NCBI RefSeq assembly: GCF_024323335.1
Contig: NC_066581.1
Coordinates: 176,879,330 to 176,943,329 of the forward strand
Length of the DNA stretch: 64,000 bases
Direction of reading: 5' to 3'
DNA from: Lathyrus oleraceus
Taxonomy: Eukaryota; Streptophyta; Magnoliopsida; Fabales; Fabaceae
Under the pieces are notes generated by a model that was given only the letters and a program-made list of their open reading frames with translations, was not told the DNA's origin and ran no database searches. Each line of letters begins with the position of its first letter. Position 1 is the first letter of the stretch. The position numbers and the translations under genes are program-made. Of the stretch, positions 44,101 to 57,130 are shown piece after piece.

Positions 44101-46013
44101 GGTCTGCCGGTAATGAATAATATATCTCATGCACTCTTCAGTCGAAGCCTTTTGTGTTTTCTTTGTTGAGTAAGATTCGTTATTTCCCGTTGTGGAATCG
44201 AATATTTCTTTGTTGTCGAATAATTGCCGGATGCTTGCAACTTATCCCTTTGAGTTGTCTTTCGTTTACCCGGATGCTTGGTATCGATTGTCTCTCTGTT
44301 TTGGATAGTCACCTATTATATACTTCGGTATCTCTGGTGTCTTTTCCTTTCGAGTATATTATTCACGGTCTGCCGGTAATGAATAATATGTCTCATGCGC
44401 TCTTTAGTTGGAATCCTTTGTTGATTTTCCCCAGCTGAGCAAGATTCGTATTCTCTGTAGAATCGAATATCCATCCTTTAACCAGTTTGTGTTTTGGATG
44501 ATGTGTGTTTTGGCATATATACCAATTCACGTTTTCGGTAGATCACCTATTATATACCCAGTAACCGGTATCTCTGGTGTTTCTTACCATGCGAGTTTAT
44601 TATCTACGTTCTGACGGTAATAGATAATATATCTCATGCGAGTTTCTTATCCACGGTCTGCCGGTAATGGATATTATATCTCATGCACTCTTTGGGTTTG
44701 TTTCCCCAACTGAGTAAGATTTGCATTTCTTTATAGAATCAAATATCCATCCTATAAACAAGTTTGCTGTTCTAGCTTTCTTCAGGATGATGTGTGTTTT
44801 GGCATATATACCAATTCACGTTTTCGGTAGATCACCTATTATATACCCAGTAACCGGTATCTCTGGTGTTTCTTACCATGCGAGTTTATTATCTACGTTC
44901 TGACGGTAATAGATAATATATCTCATGCGAGTTTCTTATCCACGGTCTGCCGGTAATGGATATTATACCTCATGAACTCTTTGGGTTTGTGTCCCCAGTT
45001 GAGTAAGATTCATTTTCCCGTTGTGGATTCGAATGTCCATCCCGTAAGTCGATTTGCTTTTTCAAGCCCTCCTTTCGGATGATGAGTGTTTTGGCATATA
45101 TACCAATTCACGTCTTTGGTTAGTCACCTATTATATACTTCGGTATCTCTGGTGTCTTTTCCTTTCGAGTATATTATTCACGGTCTGCCGGTAATGAATA
45201 ATATGTCTCATGCACTCTTGGACTAATCTCTTGATTGTTCTCTCCGCAGAGTAAGATTCATATTCCTTGTGGAATTGAATATCCATCCTAAACAAGTCTG
45301 CTGTTCTAGCCTTCTTCAGGATGATGAGTGTTTTGGCATATATACCAATTCACATTTTGGTCGGTCACCTATTATATACCCAGTAACCGGTATCTCTGGT
45401 GCTCCCTCCCCTTCTGCTCCCTGTTATGACCTTGGTCCCTTGTGGAGTCAGATTTTCCTGAGTTTGTGTACCTTTTCCAGGTCTTTCTCAGATGTTTGGT
45501 TGATTGATATCTCTCACCCTTATACCGGTCTTAGATATTCATTCTTCCTGAGTTTGTTGCCCTTATACCGGTGACACCTCGTTCTTTGGTACTTCCTCAG
45601 TGAAGTTTTTCTGTTGCTTCTCCCCAGGAGTCAGCTTGTGTCTCTCCAATGAATTTATTTTCCTTTGGAATTCTTTTCCCCAGTGTGAGTCCTTCACTCC
45701 CCAATGAGGCCTCCAGTCTGATTTCTGTTACTCCCTAATCAGAGTCGTGTATTGTTCACGCTGTGTCAGTTTTGTTTATCCCCAACTAGAGTCTTGTTAG
45801 AGTCTCTGTTCCTGGTGAGTGTATTACTCCGATGGATCGTCTTTTCTTCTGTGTGAATCATATTCCCCACAGAGTTTTTGTCTTTTGCATACATACATTT
45901 GCATCATGAGGTCTCTTAGGGACCAAAATTTGTCTCATTACTGTTATTTAAGCCCATTCTACCGCGTCGAGATGAAGATTTCTAAACTTCACTTCTCCGG
46001 CTAGAATGACCTT
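41111..46013 (+). other. Long 3' untranslated region, unit 2
   Basis: Copy of 28983-33885 with the same PBS-complementary words, CTACC/GGTAG hairpins and the long-period repeat (44091-45408). Differences are single bases, for example near 41769, 41798, 43535 and 45431. Confidence 0.8.
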
Positions 46014-46026
46014 AAATAGGGGCATC
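46014..46026 (+). promoter_or_regulatory. Polypurine tract, unit 2
   Basis: AAATAGGGGCATC before the TG of LTR 3. Confidence 0.82.
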
Positions 46027-49000
46027 TGTAAGACCCCAATTTTGGCCCTAAGATCCCTCATGGCCCATATCATATCATATCATGGCCTCAAGGATCATTG
46101 CATGCCCTAGCTTCCCTCCTAGTGGGTAGGTTGCTTTGTGAGTGTGGTTCTTGATCACCAAGCATGTTTTGCATTTGTATATCTTTGCTTTTCATATGTT
46201 TACTAACCAAAAAGTACAAAAATATTGTCATTATAACCATGTTACTTGCAGCTGAAGCAATCATCAGCCAATTAGGTCAAAATCAGTCAAAATCAGTCAA
46301 AGTCAGTCATTGCAGTGGATGGTGGCCATTCTTGCAGAATTTGGGCACCATGATCAATCATCAAGAGTTCATATATGTTGTGACATCATTTGGAGTCAAG
46401 ATATCAAGGAATTAGGGTTTGGAATTCATCAGAAGGTGCTTCAGTCAAGCAAAACCCTAGAAAGTCAAACTTGGTCAACTGTGGATTTAATCAGTGATTT
46501 GATGGTGGGATTTGGTCTGAGAGGTCTCATTCATGCTTATACAAGCTTCATATATCATGTCAAGCATCCACAGTGAAGAAAATAAAGTCAGACAGGGAAT
46601 TTCCAAAATAGAAAGTTGACCTGTAATTCAAATTTGCCAAAAATGGAAACTTCTTGATCCTAAACTTACATCATGATACAAGCTTCAAATGAATTTTTGC
46701 CCAACATGAAAGTTGAAGATCTTGTTCTCCCATTTCCAAAAAGTCCAAGAACACTCAATTCCCATGTATGGTTGGCAAGTTATGATCAATTCAATCTCAA
46801 AAATTTGTGAACTTCAAAAGGCCATATCTCTCAAACCATTTGGCCAAATTTGGTGAGGTTTTTTCCAACAAGTCATATTTGATCCCCTCTTTCCAAAAAT
46901 GTCACCATCATGCATCAAAACCTCACCATTCAAAATGGCCTTTTTGAACTTGCTTGAATTAATTTCAAGTGAAGGTGAAATTTGACTTTTCAAAATAATC
47001 ATTTTTAAACCATTTGGCCAATTGGAAACATTCAGAAATGTCATTTGGGACATGTTTGCAAGCCCGATTTCGCAGCCAGCACCTTACACCTCACCACCTA
47101 AGTGAAAATGCTCCAATTAGCAAAATGGTCATTTTTAGCAAAGCATGATTAATACTCCATTAGCCAACACTAAACAGAAGTATATAAACACATTTTCTGT
47201 CAACTGGAACCCTAGCAGCCTCACACTCACTCAGAAAAATCACTTGCTCTCAAAACACACATTTCCTTCATCTTGAAATTCTACAAGAACCTTCAAAGCA
47301 CACGATTCCTTTTGGTTTGTTCCACCATTTTCCAACTATTTGGCAGCCTTTGCAAGTGGTATTTCTCCACTGTAACAGCAATCTCCAGCTCTGCTTCATC
47401 AAAGTTCAGCCATGGCAAGATTCGATTTGGGCTATTTCAAAGACTCCTGAGCTAAACATCCTTCACCATTCACCTTTTGGAGCTTGGAACCTCATCTGTT
47501 TTGAACCAGAACCACCAAACAACATCCAAATCATCACTGTGCATCAGTTTTGGTAAGATTTCGAGTACCTTCATTTCCTAAATCATGCCATGCTTATGAT
47601 AGAGCTTGCTATGCTGGTCATTATGAGCTTTAATTTGATGAAAATGGTTAAGTAGTTAGCAAGTTATGTTGAAATGAATATTGATGCTCAAACATGTTCT
47701 TGCTCGATTTGTTTTGTTTGAGATGATTTAGTGAAAATGATGCTTGGATTCATGATGTGTGTGGTTTGCTGAGTTTAATAGTGTGCTTGATTTCATGTTT
47801 CTGTGCAATTTCATTTTCACGATTTCTTGATGGTGAAGAAGACAACACTGTTCATGAAAACCCTAAAACATTTTTCCAGAATTCTGTGTTGAACGATTTT
47901 TGCATGGCCATGTTACTGTTTCATTGAACCGGCCAATCAGAACATTTCCTTGCCTCGCCCTTAAGCGCACCGTTTCATTAAGTTGATCAGTTATTTACCA
48001 ATTTGCCATTGTGTCCAATTAATCCAATTAAATCATATTTGTTTTCAATAATTATTTCATTTTGATGCATCAATTTACAAAAATCATGGAGCTCTCAATT
48101 TTAACCCAAAACTCATGGGAATTTTTGCATCATGTTCATCACAACCTCTACTTATTTATCATATTTTTTCCAGAATTTTTGCATGGTCGAATTTTATTTG
48201 GTATTAGGGTTTTGCACATGTGACAATATTTTGTACCTTTTACCAAAACACTTGTGAAATGATGATGCATTATCCAATGGCCCTGAAATTTTTTGTGCTT
48301 AAACTAGACTCACTCATGGTGATTTTGGTGTAGAGTTTGTGAATTTATCTTATCTGGATTGTGAGTTATGAATTTTTGAATTAGGGTGTGACAATTTGTG
48401 TCACACCAATGATGTGCAACTTCATGATTTTTTTTACCATGCTTCTTGATCTCCAATTGGCTTGAATTTTTGCATGAACCTACTCTTGTATGTCTAGTTT
48501 ACATGTGAATTATCTTGGAATTATTAGTGGCATTTCCTAATTGTTTGAGATTTTCTCCCCTGTTTGACCAAAATGTTGACTTGTGTGATACATGTTGCCA
48601 TTCCATTTGTGAAATTCTCATACTTTATTGGATGAACATGAAATTGGACATGTGATTACTAGACATCCTAAGCTTTGTCATGGTGTTGATACCATTCATT
48701 TCTTATTTGTTATCACTGACTTATGATTTTTTGAAGTTGATACATGTTTGGTTGACTTCTTTGAGCATGCTTAAACTTGCCTTGCTTTTCTGATTTTCAT
48801 TGACCATCTTCCCTTGATCCAAATGAGCTGAAATTTGATATGCATATCATGCTATGGATTATGATTGATCATGATTTATCTGATAATTTATTGAATTGTT
48901 TATGATTGGTTTTGAGTTGAGTCTTGCTGTTGACTTCTATGAGCTCCCATTTGCCATGCTTTGACTTCTTTTGCTTATGAAATGATGATGATGCATGATA

Positions 49001-51477
49001 TGAATGTGAAACCAATTGAGTTTGTTTCTTAAATGTTTAAACTTGATTTTGATTGGATATCACTTGCTGTTTTGACTTTCTCATTCTCTTTTGACCCTAG
49101 GCTTGTCCCAGTGGTCTTGTTGCTCATGTTTGAGTTCATGTTTTCAGGTTAAGCAACAAATGCTTCAAAGAGACCAATATAAATTGATTAAGCTTGATTG
49201 TTTATCATGAGCTAACCTCTTTGTTTTGTAGGTGGCTTGACTCATATGATTTGAGTCTTGCGCTTTGCACATTCATCTGATTATGTTGACTGTTAATTCT
49301 ATTCTCATTTTGCTTTGAATTTGAGTTGTGTACTGATTCTGTTTGACTATTTCAGGTACCATTAGTTGCTTAGTTCTTTGAACTTGCTTTTCTTTGCTTT
49401 ATAGCAATTTGCATTGAGGTATAATCCCTTTTCTTCATGTAGTCTGGAAGACCTGGCCTGTTACTTGGCCAGGCAACTGTCTGAAGTCCTCCTTAAGAGG
49501 CAATGCTTGTGTGTGTTTACTTTTGTCCCAAGCAGGAAAAGTCCTTTAAATAAGGCAATTGGTAGATCAAAGAGATAAGCAACCTATCTCCTACTATTCT
49601 ATGAGTCTTCTCCTTGCTCCCATTACATGGTTGTAGCATTGAGATCCAAACCCAAGATCTATAGAGTCTAACTTGTGGAAAGAGCTCCATCTTTCTGAGC
49701 TCCCACACCTTCTGATATTCAATGCTCCCCCTGACCAAGGATAAGAGCAATGAGGCACACCCCTCATATCCTTTCATCTGCTTCACCTTAGCCCCTCAAT
49801 GGCAAGGTTAAGAGCACCATTAACCCTATTCCAGTTGGCCTCAGTGCCTTACCCTTTTGTATGAGCCTCCTTGTTTGGTTATAGTGTGTGCTGAATGCTT
49901 TCATTGATTGATTGCTTATCTCATATGCACATGTTTGCTCGCATGCTTTGTGCATTTATCATCATTTATTGCTCATTGATGCATAATCATCTCATTTGTC
50001 TTTGTGACATTATCATTGTTGTTTGCCCATTGAGGACAATTGTAAGACCATTCATTGGCTATTGTTCCTATGATGTGGAAGTGAGTATAAGACCATCACC
50101 TTGGCCACTCATCTTATCTTTACATGTTGCATTGTTTGATTGTGTGTGAGGATGCAATTGTAAGTCCCTGCAAGTTGGCATTTGCTTTCCCATGATCACA
50201 TGTTGCATTGTTTGTTGTATGAGAGGATGCAATTGTAAGTCCCTGCAAGTTGGCATTTGCTTTCCTATGATCATATGTTGGATATTGGTATAAGTCCAGA
50301 CAGATTGGCATCCGGTATCCAAGTTTCGTTTCTTTGTTGAGGAGATTAGCGTAAGTCCATTGAGTGGCCTCTGATATCCATTTCTGTTTTAGGAGATTGG
50401 TGTAAATCCATCTATTGGTATCCGATATCCGCTTTTGTTTGTGAGATTGGAGTAAGACCATTGAGTGGCATCCGGTATCATTTGCTTGCTTACATTATTA
50501 TTACTCATTGCCCATTCCAAAGGACACACTTGAATCATCTCCTATATGATCTCAAGAAGTGAACCTTCTAAGAAGTTTTACAATCCATCTTCATCCATTC
50601 ATCCCCATTATGTCCTAAACCTTTTCACACTTTGATTTCAAACTTAACATAGATATTGTGCAAACTTCTTCATGCTTTTCAAATTAAAAACCTGGATCCC
50701 AAGTCCTTGACTTTTTCAAACCCCATTTCATAACACTTCTCTTGAATCAATCTTAATCATACTTTGACTCTACTTTCATAATCACAATCAATTAACTTCA
50801 CCCATTCACTTGTTTTGGCTTTGTCCATTGTTAATATTTTCACATTAGCCATAGGTTTCAATTATCATTGTGGTTGATGTAAATCTTACCTATCCTTAGT
50901 GAGTCGACTATAAGACTTCCGTACTGAAAACAGGGTTAACCCCTCTAGTACGTCGAAGCTATCCTCGCATGGTGGATGTTGGTCTTGGTCGAGTTTTCTC
51001 CCATTGATAATGAAAAGCCTCAGTGCTATTGTTTAAAATTGAATCCACCAACTTTTGGAAATCTTTTAGCCGAACTACGGCGTTTTGATCCTTACCTTTG
51101 ATGGAAGGTATGTAGGCAGCGGGTTCATCCGTTCAAACCCAATAATAAAATTGTATATTCTTTTCTCATCATCCCAATCATGTTTGCACAATATTTATGT
51201 CATAACAAATAACAATTTAGTACAACAAGTGTGAAAAGGGCTCCCTAGGAGTACCTAGGACGTAGTGGGTGCCTAACACCTTCCCATTGCGTAATTTACC
51301 CCTTACCCAGACTCTCTGATCTTTTATTAGTTTTCTACGTGTAAAACTTCTTAGGCTTTTGTTCGCTTTTTAGCCAGTCCTTTGGATAAATAAAAGTGCG
51401 GTGGCGACTCGAAATATTTGTATATCTTTGCTTATGATTTAATCAATAAATCATATAGCGACGAATACACCGCTACA
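46027..51477 (+). repeat. LTR 3 of Ogre-B (5451 bp)
   Basis: Full length, with the tandem repeat that LTR 2 lacks (50122-50480). Ends ACCGCTACA and is followed at once by GTCAT. It has the most private substitutions of the three, for example near 47283, 47153, 47205, 48107, 48289 and 48512. Confidence 0.93.
47180..47190 (+). promoter_or_regulatory. TATA box, LTR 3
   Basis: GTATATAAACA. A transcript from here would read outward into the antisense strand of Ogre-A leader and LTR. Confidence 0.6.
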
Positions 51478-51482
51478 GTCAT
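51478..51482. repeat. Target-site duplication GTCAT, right copy
   Basis: Identical to 20786-20790 and directly adjacent to the LTR end. Confidence 0.9.
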
Positions 51483-52166
51483 TATCAAGATCAATCATCC
51501 ATTTTGGTGGATTACGGTGTTCACCTTATCAACACCCAAATTCCATTGATATTGACAAGACTTGATTAGATCAACCAAGAATCAAGGGTTTGTTGTGAGT
51601 CACGAGCATGGAGTCAGGTTAAGAACCACCCCAAAGGAGTGTACTAAGGGTAAAACATGTAGATCATGTTCTAAAAAGCTCCCAAAGACTTAATTTCATC
51701 TATCGGATATTATAGGTTAGGATGAATGACTCATCAAGCCATAATATTCTCAAGAGAAACTCGTCTGAGTGTAGTATCGCGCAATAACTGTTATCAAGTC
51801 TACACCTGAACAGTCTCCGTACTATGTCCTAAATAGGCCAAGACGGGTTAAATGTTCTACGGTCATTAGCTTCTCGAACCCCAAATCAGAGAAAGTAATG
51901 CCTAACCACAAATAACTTGTGAGACATTAATAGCTCCAAAAGGGTCTCCACTAAGTAGATGGGTCTCAAGCCAACTTGTTAAGGACTACTCCACACAAGT
52001 CGAACATGACTATACCATCCTCCTATCTTAATTGCACTCAAGTTCGGGTTAGAACTTACCTCACCACTCAGAGATCACCAAGCACAACAAGCAAATTACA
52101 TCATACAAACATCAAATACACAATTATATACACATTAAAAAGTAGGCTAAACCCACTAAGGACTAC
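51483..52166 (-). other. Ogre-A leader, PBS-proximal part
   Basis: Non-coding. In element sense 51483-51560 reads as a stem-loop with TCAATATCAAT against ATTGATCTTGA (10 of 11 pair), matching the Ogre-B leader stem-loops in position and sequence type. Plus-strand frames here are chance. Confidence 0.75.
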
Positions 52167-52184
52167 TCCCCAGCAGAGTCGCCA
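52167..52184 (-). promoter_or_regulatory. Primer-binding site of Ogre-A
   Basis: Minus strand TGGCGACTCTGCTGGGGA, nine bases from the LTR end at 52194. Identical to Ogre-B. Confidence 0.92.
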
Positions 52185-54060
52185 CTTAATTTCTGTAGCG
52201 GTAACTTCATGACCACTAAGCTATGGATAAACATAACATCAATTAAACTAGAGTCGCCACTGCGCTTTTATTGTTTCCAAAGGAAAAGGGAAAAGTACGA
52301 ACAAAACCCAAAGATAAGAAGTTTAAAAATCAAAACTAATAAAATTCCAGAGATTGCAGGTAAGGGGGTTGGTTACACAGAGGAAAGGTGTTAGCACCCA
52401 AAGTGTTCTAGGTACTCCTAGGGAGCCATTTTTTATGTGTGCATGTGTTTTGGTATAAAAGATGTTTGCAATAAATAGAGTGAGAGGATGAGAAAAGAAT
52501 TCATTAATTATATTTTTGTTTTTGACAAGACCTTCGGACTTGTGCCTATGTACCAACATAAAAATGAGGGATCAAAACCTCATAGTTCGTGGTATCAATT
52601 TCAAAGTGAGTGAATTTCTTTTAATAAAAATTAAAGTTTAAGAGAGGCACAAAAGGCCTAAAAGGGTCTGAATGAGTGCTAGTTCTTTTTGTCTTTTGAA
52701 ATTTTAAGTCAAGTATGGTTAAGTACATTTACAAGTTTGAATTAAGAAAAGAAGTTTGAAAATACAATGGCGTAAGGCCAAAGTTTCTAATTTGCAATAA
52801 AGTCTAAGTTTAGAAATCACAAGCAAAGAAAGTTTTGAAATAGGGGAGAGATTTGAAATTTAAGAAATGGGAGGAGATGAAGAGACTAATCCTAAGAAAA
52901 AATTTAAAAGTTAAGAGTTAAAAAGATCTGACCAGTGGGATGCAATCCAATAGACAAGAATGTCATATAGAAACCCACTTTTCCTTTGCACTTTAAAATC
53001 CAACAATATCAATAAGCAAGTAAGACGAAGAGCAAGACACCAAATAAAGATAGTCACATCCAAGCTAGCAACTCGATAGTCTTCTTCATAATCTCCCTTG
53101 CATCATATGACACACTCCTTGAATGGCTCAGAAATAGGCATTAGACACAGGTTCAAAGTAACATTTGCATCAAGACCATGTAGCAGATGAACTCAAAAGG
53201 GATCTCAATACTTGCATCAAATGAAAGTTCAATTCATAATGACTTGGCTTCAGAAAAGTTGGGATTGGCCAAGTCCTTTTGCATAGGGAGTGCTGCCTAA
53301 TTCTAAGTCCAAAGCTCAGATCAAATCCAATAGTCCACACAAACATTTTATAAAGGGTTTTTCTTGTTATTTTGTACATTAAGGTCTTAAAACCACAAAC
53401 ACAAACAAAATACACAAACAAGTATATACAATCACAATATATTCACAATTCATGTCTCAAGTGAGCAAAGTAAAAATGGAATTAAAATAAACAAGTTAAA
53501 TGATATGAATAATCGAAACTGATAAAAGGGCTTGAATTTAAAGTGCATAAAGTAAATGACTTGAAATTAAAAGTTAGTCAAATGTTAGTTAATTAGATGT
53601 TAGTATTGTTTTTGCTTTTCAATTCTTTAAGTCATTCTTTGGAGAATACTTAACCCTCTATTCACAAGCATTGATCCTTGAACCAAGACATCTTCCAAAG
53701 GAAGGAAAAAAGGCCAAGTTTCCATACAATACCATGAAAGGGGGGAGACTTACAATCTCACTTACTAGAATGCTATGCTTTTGGATCAAAATTTAGCGCT
53801 ATGTTAAGCAATCGTAATTGGACTTATGTAGAAGTCACAACTATCTGAGGTCGAGCAATAGAAATTTTAGTGTTAATGTATGTTAGAGATATGGTATAAT
53901 GAACCATACTCCTAAAAAATACCACACTTAAAAAGAAAATGGCAAAAGGATGAACCTAATCTCATCCATACTTGTATTGGTTTATGAACCAATTAGTTTT
54001 AGGATATAGAGATATCATTGGTCAATGAAATAGATGGGATAGAATGAGATTGAAGATGAA

Positions 54061-54082
54061 GAGGGGGGAGGGGGGGGGGGGG
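54061..54082. repeat. Poly-G tract in Ogre-A LTR
   Basis: GAGGGGGGAGG followed by 12 more G. Capable of forming a G-quadruplex; in element RNA it is a C-run. Confidence 0.85.
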
Positions 54083-55336
54083 ATGAGACAAACACAAATT
54101 GGTCATGGGAGAAATTTTATCAAATTAAAATCATTCATTCATTTTGAGAAATGGAATGTACATTCCATCAATCCCCTAAATCCAATGATTTTAATCCAAC
54201 AAAGTCAAATTAACCTTGACCAAGACCCAAACGCAATAGTCAAACTTCACAAGTCAATAAAAATAGCTCAACACAATTTATTCACAATTAAACAATTAAA
54301 AATCAATTAAAAATGCATTAAATTAAATTATGTTTAATCAAAACCCTAAAACCTCTTCAAAACACCAAATAAATGGCCAAGAGATTTATCATAGGTCAAA
54401 CAAGGTCAAAGGACCTTGGAGAAAAAACTTCATTATTTTTGGAAATGCAAAAGTATTTTTAAATAATTTAAAATATGCACAAAAACAATTAAATCATGAA
54501 AAATATTAATATCGATCCAAAAAATAATTTTAATTCAGAAAATGAAAGAGAATTTTTTTTGATAATTTTTGGTGAAAGTCCCATATTTTTTTGATCAATA
54601 TTAAATATATGTGAACCATCTGATCTTCCTCATTAATTGAGGTGGCAGACCAGATGGTCCCTAGCGCGCGTTCCACGTGGTCTTGAGTCAAACACGCTGC
54701 AAGAATGGTAATCACAACCAACACTCAAGATTAAAACATTTTGAATGGATCATGTGGTTCAGAGACTTGTCAACACATCGCCAAAGCCAGAGCTCTGATC
54801 TTCTTGTCCGGTGGACCTCACCAGACTAGTCCACCTTCAACCATCACCAAAATGAAAAATCAAGACATGAATTTAAAGAAAAAATGCTCAGGAGCTCGAA
54901 TCTGCCCTCAATTTTGTCTAATTCCAAGTATAGGAAGATACATGGAATTGAATTTTGAGGATCATGATCTGAGTTGCTTCGATATGACCTCTAAGAAACC
55001 CAATCTTGTTGCCTAGATTGGTAGGACTTTAGACAACCAAAAATCAACTAGAATAGTGGAGAAATAAGAGAGAATCGAAGAGTGGAAAAATATGGAAAAT
55101 CACCTTCAATGGAGCTTCAGATTGGCACGATCTTGCACTCAATTAGGCTTGGCCTTGCTTCAGATGCTTGATGGAGTAGAAAGGGATGGACTCTTGGAGT
55201 TTCAATCTCCTAAATAGTGGGAGATTCAAACTTAATTTTCAAAGAATATATTCAAGCTTATCCTTTAATGGTGAGGGTTTAGGGTTGCTGAATCAAAGCT
55301 TGTGCATGAGGAACCTCATTTCTGAGCAAGAGAGCG

Positions 55337-55347
55337 TCTATTTATAG
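55337..55347 (-). promoter_or_regulatory. TATA box of Ogre-A 5' LTR
   Basis: Minus strand CTATAAATAGA, with CCCATTGG just upstream. Good match to the plant consensus and about 1.45 kb from the reconstructed LTR start. Confidence 0.65.
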
Positions 55348-56462
55348 GCCAATGGGATTGATAACTGCACACTTCCATTTTTGGCAAAACATGAAAATAT
55401 CTCTTGCATGCTTGCATGGGCGTGTGATAGGCCCATCAAGTGATGCATTAAGGTCCAAAATTGAGTGTAAGCCATGCTGAAATCATGTTGTCAAGCCATG
55501 CATTCGTGTATGAAAAGTGGAACTTGAAATTATCCAAATGATCATTCAACTTTAGCCCATTTGCAAGTCACTCATCCTTTGTCCAAATGAGATAATTTTG
55601 GACTTTTTGTAAAGGGTAGATCAAGAGGAACAACTTTAATGTTTAACACTTTTTAATTTGAAGCTTGGATCATGATGAATTTTGAGGTGGAAGTTTGGAA
55701 AATCGAACATATCAAAAAAAAAATCTAAGTACCAAGCCATATGTTCACTTATTCCACCTTGAGTAACTTTTTCTATGGGATTCAAATGAGAAACATTCCT
55801 TTATCAAAGTTGTAGCTCTTTCAAATCCCATAAATTTGGTCACAAATTTGACCTTATTTGGATTTGGGATGAAGATGTTATGCATTTTAGATGTTGAGGA
55901 AAATCACTTGTTCAATGGTATTGGCCCAAAATGGCCTATAATATTTCCTCTTGGCACATGCATTTTCTAGTTGATTTTGAACTTCCTACAAACATCAAAG
56001 TTGAATTAGACATCTTTAAATTGATCATGCAAATTAGGGTTCAGATAAAATGACCTATAATCTTTCACCATAAAAATTGACTTTCCAAGCAAAACTAGCT
56101 TTAGACTTCAACATAAAAGTTGTTTGGAATGTAATTTAGAGTAATGTTTCTCTTGGAATCATTTTCATATGCTAAAAATTGTAGGCAATAGGGTCTAGGG
56201 AACCCCAGTTTTGGCAAGTTGACTTTCTCTGGTCAACCACTATGAACCAACTTGCTAGCTTGATATTCTTTTGACTTTTGGGCCTCATGGAGGATCACAT
56301 ATGCATAAGATGATGAAATGTGAAGTATCCCTTGAAATATTTGACCAATTGGTGAAAAACTTGTTAAAGAAGTCACACAAGATACCTAAATGAATTAGGG
56401 CTTCCAAGGCAAACAAGCTTCAAACTCTTGATGATTTCTTGATCAAAATAAAATGTGAAGAT

Positions 56463-56467
56463 CATGG
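56463..56467. repeat. Presumed target duplication CATGG of Ogre-C
   Basis: CATGG precedes the Ogre-C LTR edge; the uninterrupted copy of this site in the other Ogre-A LTR is 8629-8633. The partner is outside the window. Confidence 0.5.
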
Positions 56468-56774
56468 TGTCGCAACTAGGCGAAAAAACAACTGGCGAGG
56501 AAAGAAAACAGAAGAGTCTCCACCGTTCGTTATTTATCCCAAAGGAGGGAAAGGAAATGATCGAAGAAAACCTGAAGAAAAGGAAAAGACAAGGTCTCGC
56601 AACCAAATCTTGGGTTCAGGAGTCGATTATGCGAAGAGAAGGTATTAGCACCCCTACGCATCCGTAGTACTCTACGGGATCCACTCTTGTTGTTCTCGTC
56701 TAAAGGGTGTTGGTATATCTAAGGTACTATTTACTAAGAGAAGGTCAAAAGAAAATGACTCGCAAGGATGTCGG

Positions 56775-57130
56775 ATCCACTGCCTACGTATCTCATCTGA
56801 GTATGAGAATCAGAGTCATCGTAGCTCGTCTACCTATGGGCTAAAGAGAAGTGTGCTCGCTAAGACATCGCGTCTTATGCCTACGTATCTCATCTGGAAT
56901 GAGAATCAGAGCAAGATGTAGTTCAGCTAACTACGGGAACCAGGGTCTCGATTGCAACTAGGGAAAGAGAAAAGGAAGGTCTCGATCGCAACGAGGGCGA
57001 GAGAAAAGAATCGCAGCAAGGGCGAAAGGAGGAAAGGATTAGTTATTAGTTGTCAGTCAAAACTCGGCAAGACATCGCGTCTCGTGCCTACGTATCTCAT
57101 CTGAACATGAGAATCAGAGTTGTCATAGTT
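56775..57130. repeat. U5 repeats of Ogre-C LTR
   Basis: Three units share CCTACGTATCTCATCTG then ATGAGAATCAGAG; each forms CTCAT/ATGAG. Two units also share GACATCGCGTCT. The TACGTAGGCA word on the minus strand also occurs in the Ogre-B LTR end (25874-25883). Confidence 0.75.

Larger units (their letters stand above)
20791..51477 (+). mobile_element. Ogre-B: three-LTR tandem array of a non-autonomous Ogre derivative
   Basis: Structure is LTR (5452 bp), internal (7656 bp), LTR (4473 bp), internal (7655 bp), LTR (5451 bp), all in direct orientation with a unit offset of 12,128 bp. The copies are nearly identical, with scattered single-base differences. Each internal region has a PBS and polypurine tract but retains only the Gag N-terminus, the end of the protease frame, the protease-RT intron region, a few RT-linker codons and the integrase C-terminus. 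One GTCAT duplication flanks the whole array, so the array is one insertion that either recombined after or multimerised before integration. It entered the 5' leader of Ogre-A in opposite orientation. Confidence 0.93.
51478..56467 (-). mobile_element. Ogre-A, right segment: leader, PBS and 5' LTR
   Basis: Continuation of the element at 8336-20790. Orientation, identical PBS and matching LTR sequence (56170-56467 against 8336-8633) tie the two segments together. The LTR is cut at 56467 by Ogre-C. Confidence 0.9.
52194..56467 (-). repeat. 5' LTR of Ogre-A, interrupted by Ogre-C
   Basis: In element sense ends ACCGCTACA at 52194. A TATA box lies at 55337-55347. The conserved U5 block is at 52383-52430 and a GTACATAGGCA motif near 52540. 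The remaining 334 bp of U3 (equivalent to 8634-8967) lie outside the window past Ogre-C. No genes seen in this 4.3 kb. Confidence 0.85.

Noticed and set aside
20791..51477. Array as a pure assembly duplication
   Set aside because: Units differ by many single bases, and LTR 2 alone has a 978-bp deletion; still, long reads should confirm it.
52196..52430. Host exon near the Ogre-A PBS
   Set aside because: The sequence is the conserved U5 end of an Ogre LTR, shared with Ogre-B.
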